Source: an uncultured Lysobacteraceae bacterium
GTDB taxonomy: Bacteria > Pseudomonadota > Gammaproteobacteria > Xanthomonadales > Xanthomonadaceae
Assembly (NCBI GenBank): GCA_946886995.1
Contig: CAMPJU010000052.1
Coordinates: 1 to 7,787 of the forward strand
Length of the DNA: 7,787 bases
Reading direction: 5' to 3'
Shown here: piece after piece, positions 7,138 through 7,787 of the stretch
How the letters are laid out: every line of letters starts with the position of its first letter
Numbering within the stretch: position 1 is the stretch's first letter
Program-made: the position numbers and the translations under genes
Notes under the pieces: generated by a model
Database searches by the model: none
Told to the model about the DNA's origin: nothing
The model's input: the letters and a program-made list of their open reading frames with translations, nothing else

Positions 7138-7787
7138 TCACCCGCGGAGGCGGGGCATGCCGTGCTCGTCGCGCTCCTCGGTGACCGCCGAGTCGTAGAT
7201 CTTCTGGCGCAGGTCGCGGCCGGCGAGCTCGGTCGGCGCCTCGCCGCGCTCGGCACGCAACGCGTTCGCGTAGCACTGGCGCGCACGCGCTTCGTCGCCG
7301 GCCACCGTGAACCCGTGGCCGAGCTCCTCCCAGGCCTCGCCGCCGGCGCCCTGCGCCAGCGCGCGGTGCAGGTAGTCCTCGGCAACGCTCCATTGGCCCT
7401 GCTCGCGCGCGAGCCGCGCCAGGGTCAGCAGCAGCGCCGGGCTGGCCGGATGCGCCTTCAGCCAGCGCTCGGCATGTTCGCGGCGCTGCTCCACGCGCCC
7501 GAGTTGCAGCGCGCCGTACTGCGCGGCCAGGCCTTCGTCCCAGCGGCTGTCGAGCGCCTGTTCCAGGCTCTTGAGCGCCGCGTCGTCCCAGCGCAGCGCC
7601 GCCGCGCGCGCCGCGTACGCGGAGACCACGTCAGGCGAACTTTTCAGCGCCACCGGCAACGCTTCCCAGCGCTCCGCCAGGATGTTGGCGTCGGACGCCT
7701 CGCGCAGTGCGGCCGCCGCCCAGCGCTCCTCCAGCTCGTCCAGCCGCGCCGGCGGCAGCGCCTGCTGCTGGCGCAACGGACCCAGCA
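7138..7787 (-). CDS. hemY: HemY-like TPR protein, C-terminal part (5' end outside window)
   Basis: This is the last 215 residues of a protein resembling the C-terminal TPR domain of HemY from the hemCXYD-type cluster of gammaproteobacteria (E. coli HemY is about 398 residues). That HemY is an inner-membrane protein linked to late heme or tetrapyrrole synthesis; it is not the Bacillus HemY oxidase. The fragment has helical repeats in TPR style: DVVSAYAARAAALRWDDAAL, then AERWLKAHPASPALLLTLARLAREQGQWSVAEDYLHRAL, then EAWEELGHGFTVAGDEARARQCYANAL. A short charged tail ends DEHGMPRLRG. The membrane helices expected in the N-terminal half lie outside the window. The reading frame is open to the window edge, where LGP precedes LRQQQ, so the TTG at 7776 is internal and not a start. 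The stop is TGA, read from 7140 to 7138. Confidence 0.85.
   Translation of the reverse strand, partial: LGPLRQQQALPPARLDELEERWAAAALREASDANILAERWEALPVALKSSPDVVSAYAARAAALRWDDAALKSLEQALDSRWDEGLAAQYGALQLGRVEQRREHAERWLKAHPASPALLLTLARLAREQGQWSVAEDYLHRALAQGAGGEAWEELGHGFTVAGDEARARQCYANALRAERGEAPTELAGRDLRQKIYDSAVTEERDEHGMPRLRG
7141..7154. terminator. Small GC stem-loop at the fadI/hemY junction
   Basis: CCCGC (7141-7145) pairs with GCGGG (7150-7154) across a four-base loop, just beyond the fadI stop and inside the last codons of hemY. There is no T run on either side, so it would be at best a weak, Rho-assisted terminator. The 12-base gap itself (7126-7137) contains nothing else. Confidence 0.2.

Overview
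The window looks like ordinary core chromosome of a very GC-rich gammaproteobacterium (roughly 70% G+C by eye, strong G/C bias at third codon positions). Gene content and protein style fit the Xanthomonadaceae/Lysobacteraceae (Luteimonas- or Lysobacter-like). This placement is inferred from recall of family sequences, not from a search. No transposase, integrase, CRISPR array, rRNA or tRNA is visible. Coding density is very high and no gene-free gap exceeds about 75 bases.

Left part, nitrogen control (1-3775, + strand): the 3' end of glnA (glutamine synthetase, with its adenylylation tyrosine), then an AmiD-like lipoprotein N-acetylmuramoyl-L-alanine amidase, then the two-component pair ntrB (glnL) and ntrC (glnG), which overlap by four bases (GTGA). 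A 19-base near-palindrome, TTGCACTATATTGGTGCAA, ends on the first base of the ntrB ATG. It is an excellent match to the NtrC operator, so NtrC probably controls its own operon. A 7-bp inverted repeat just upstream could limit read-through from glnA and the amidase. The logic resembles enteric glnA-glnLG, but with a cell-wall hydrolase inserted.

Middle part (3847-4890, + strand): sodC, a lipoprotein-type periplasmic Cu/Zn superoxide dismutase with all metal ligands, directly abutted by a GNAT acetyltransferase whose GTG start follows the sodC stop codon without a gap. The GNAT converges on, and overlaps by 12 bases, a minus-strand gene for a conserved-looking 300-residue protein of unknown function.

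Right part (5781-7787): the unknown gene is divergent from a FadI-type thiolase that has a well-formed sigma-70-like promoter and a strong Shine-Dalgarno sequence. The thiolase converges, 12 bases apart, with the 3' portion of hemY, whose 5' end lies beyond the window.

I see no clear new defence, mobile or otherwise undescribed system. The items most worth a second look are the NtrC operator fused to the ntrB start codon, the amidase inside the gln-ntr cluster, and the unknown gene beside the thiolase.
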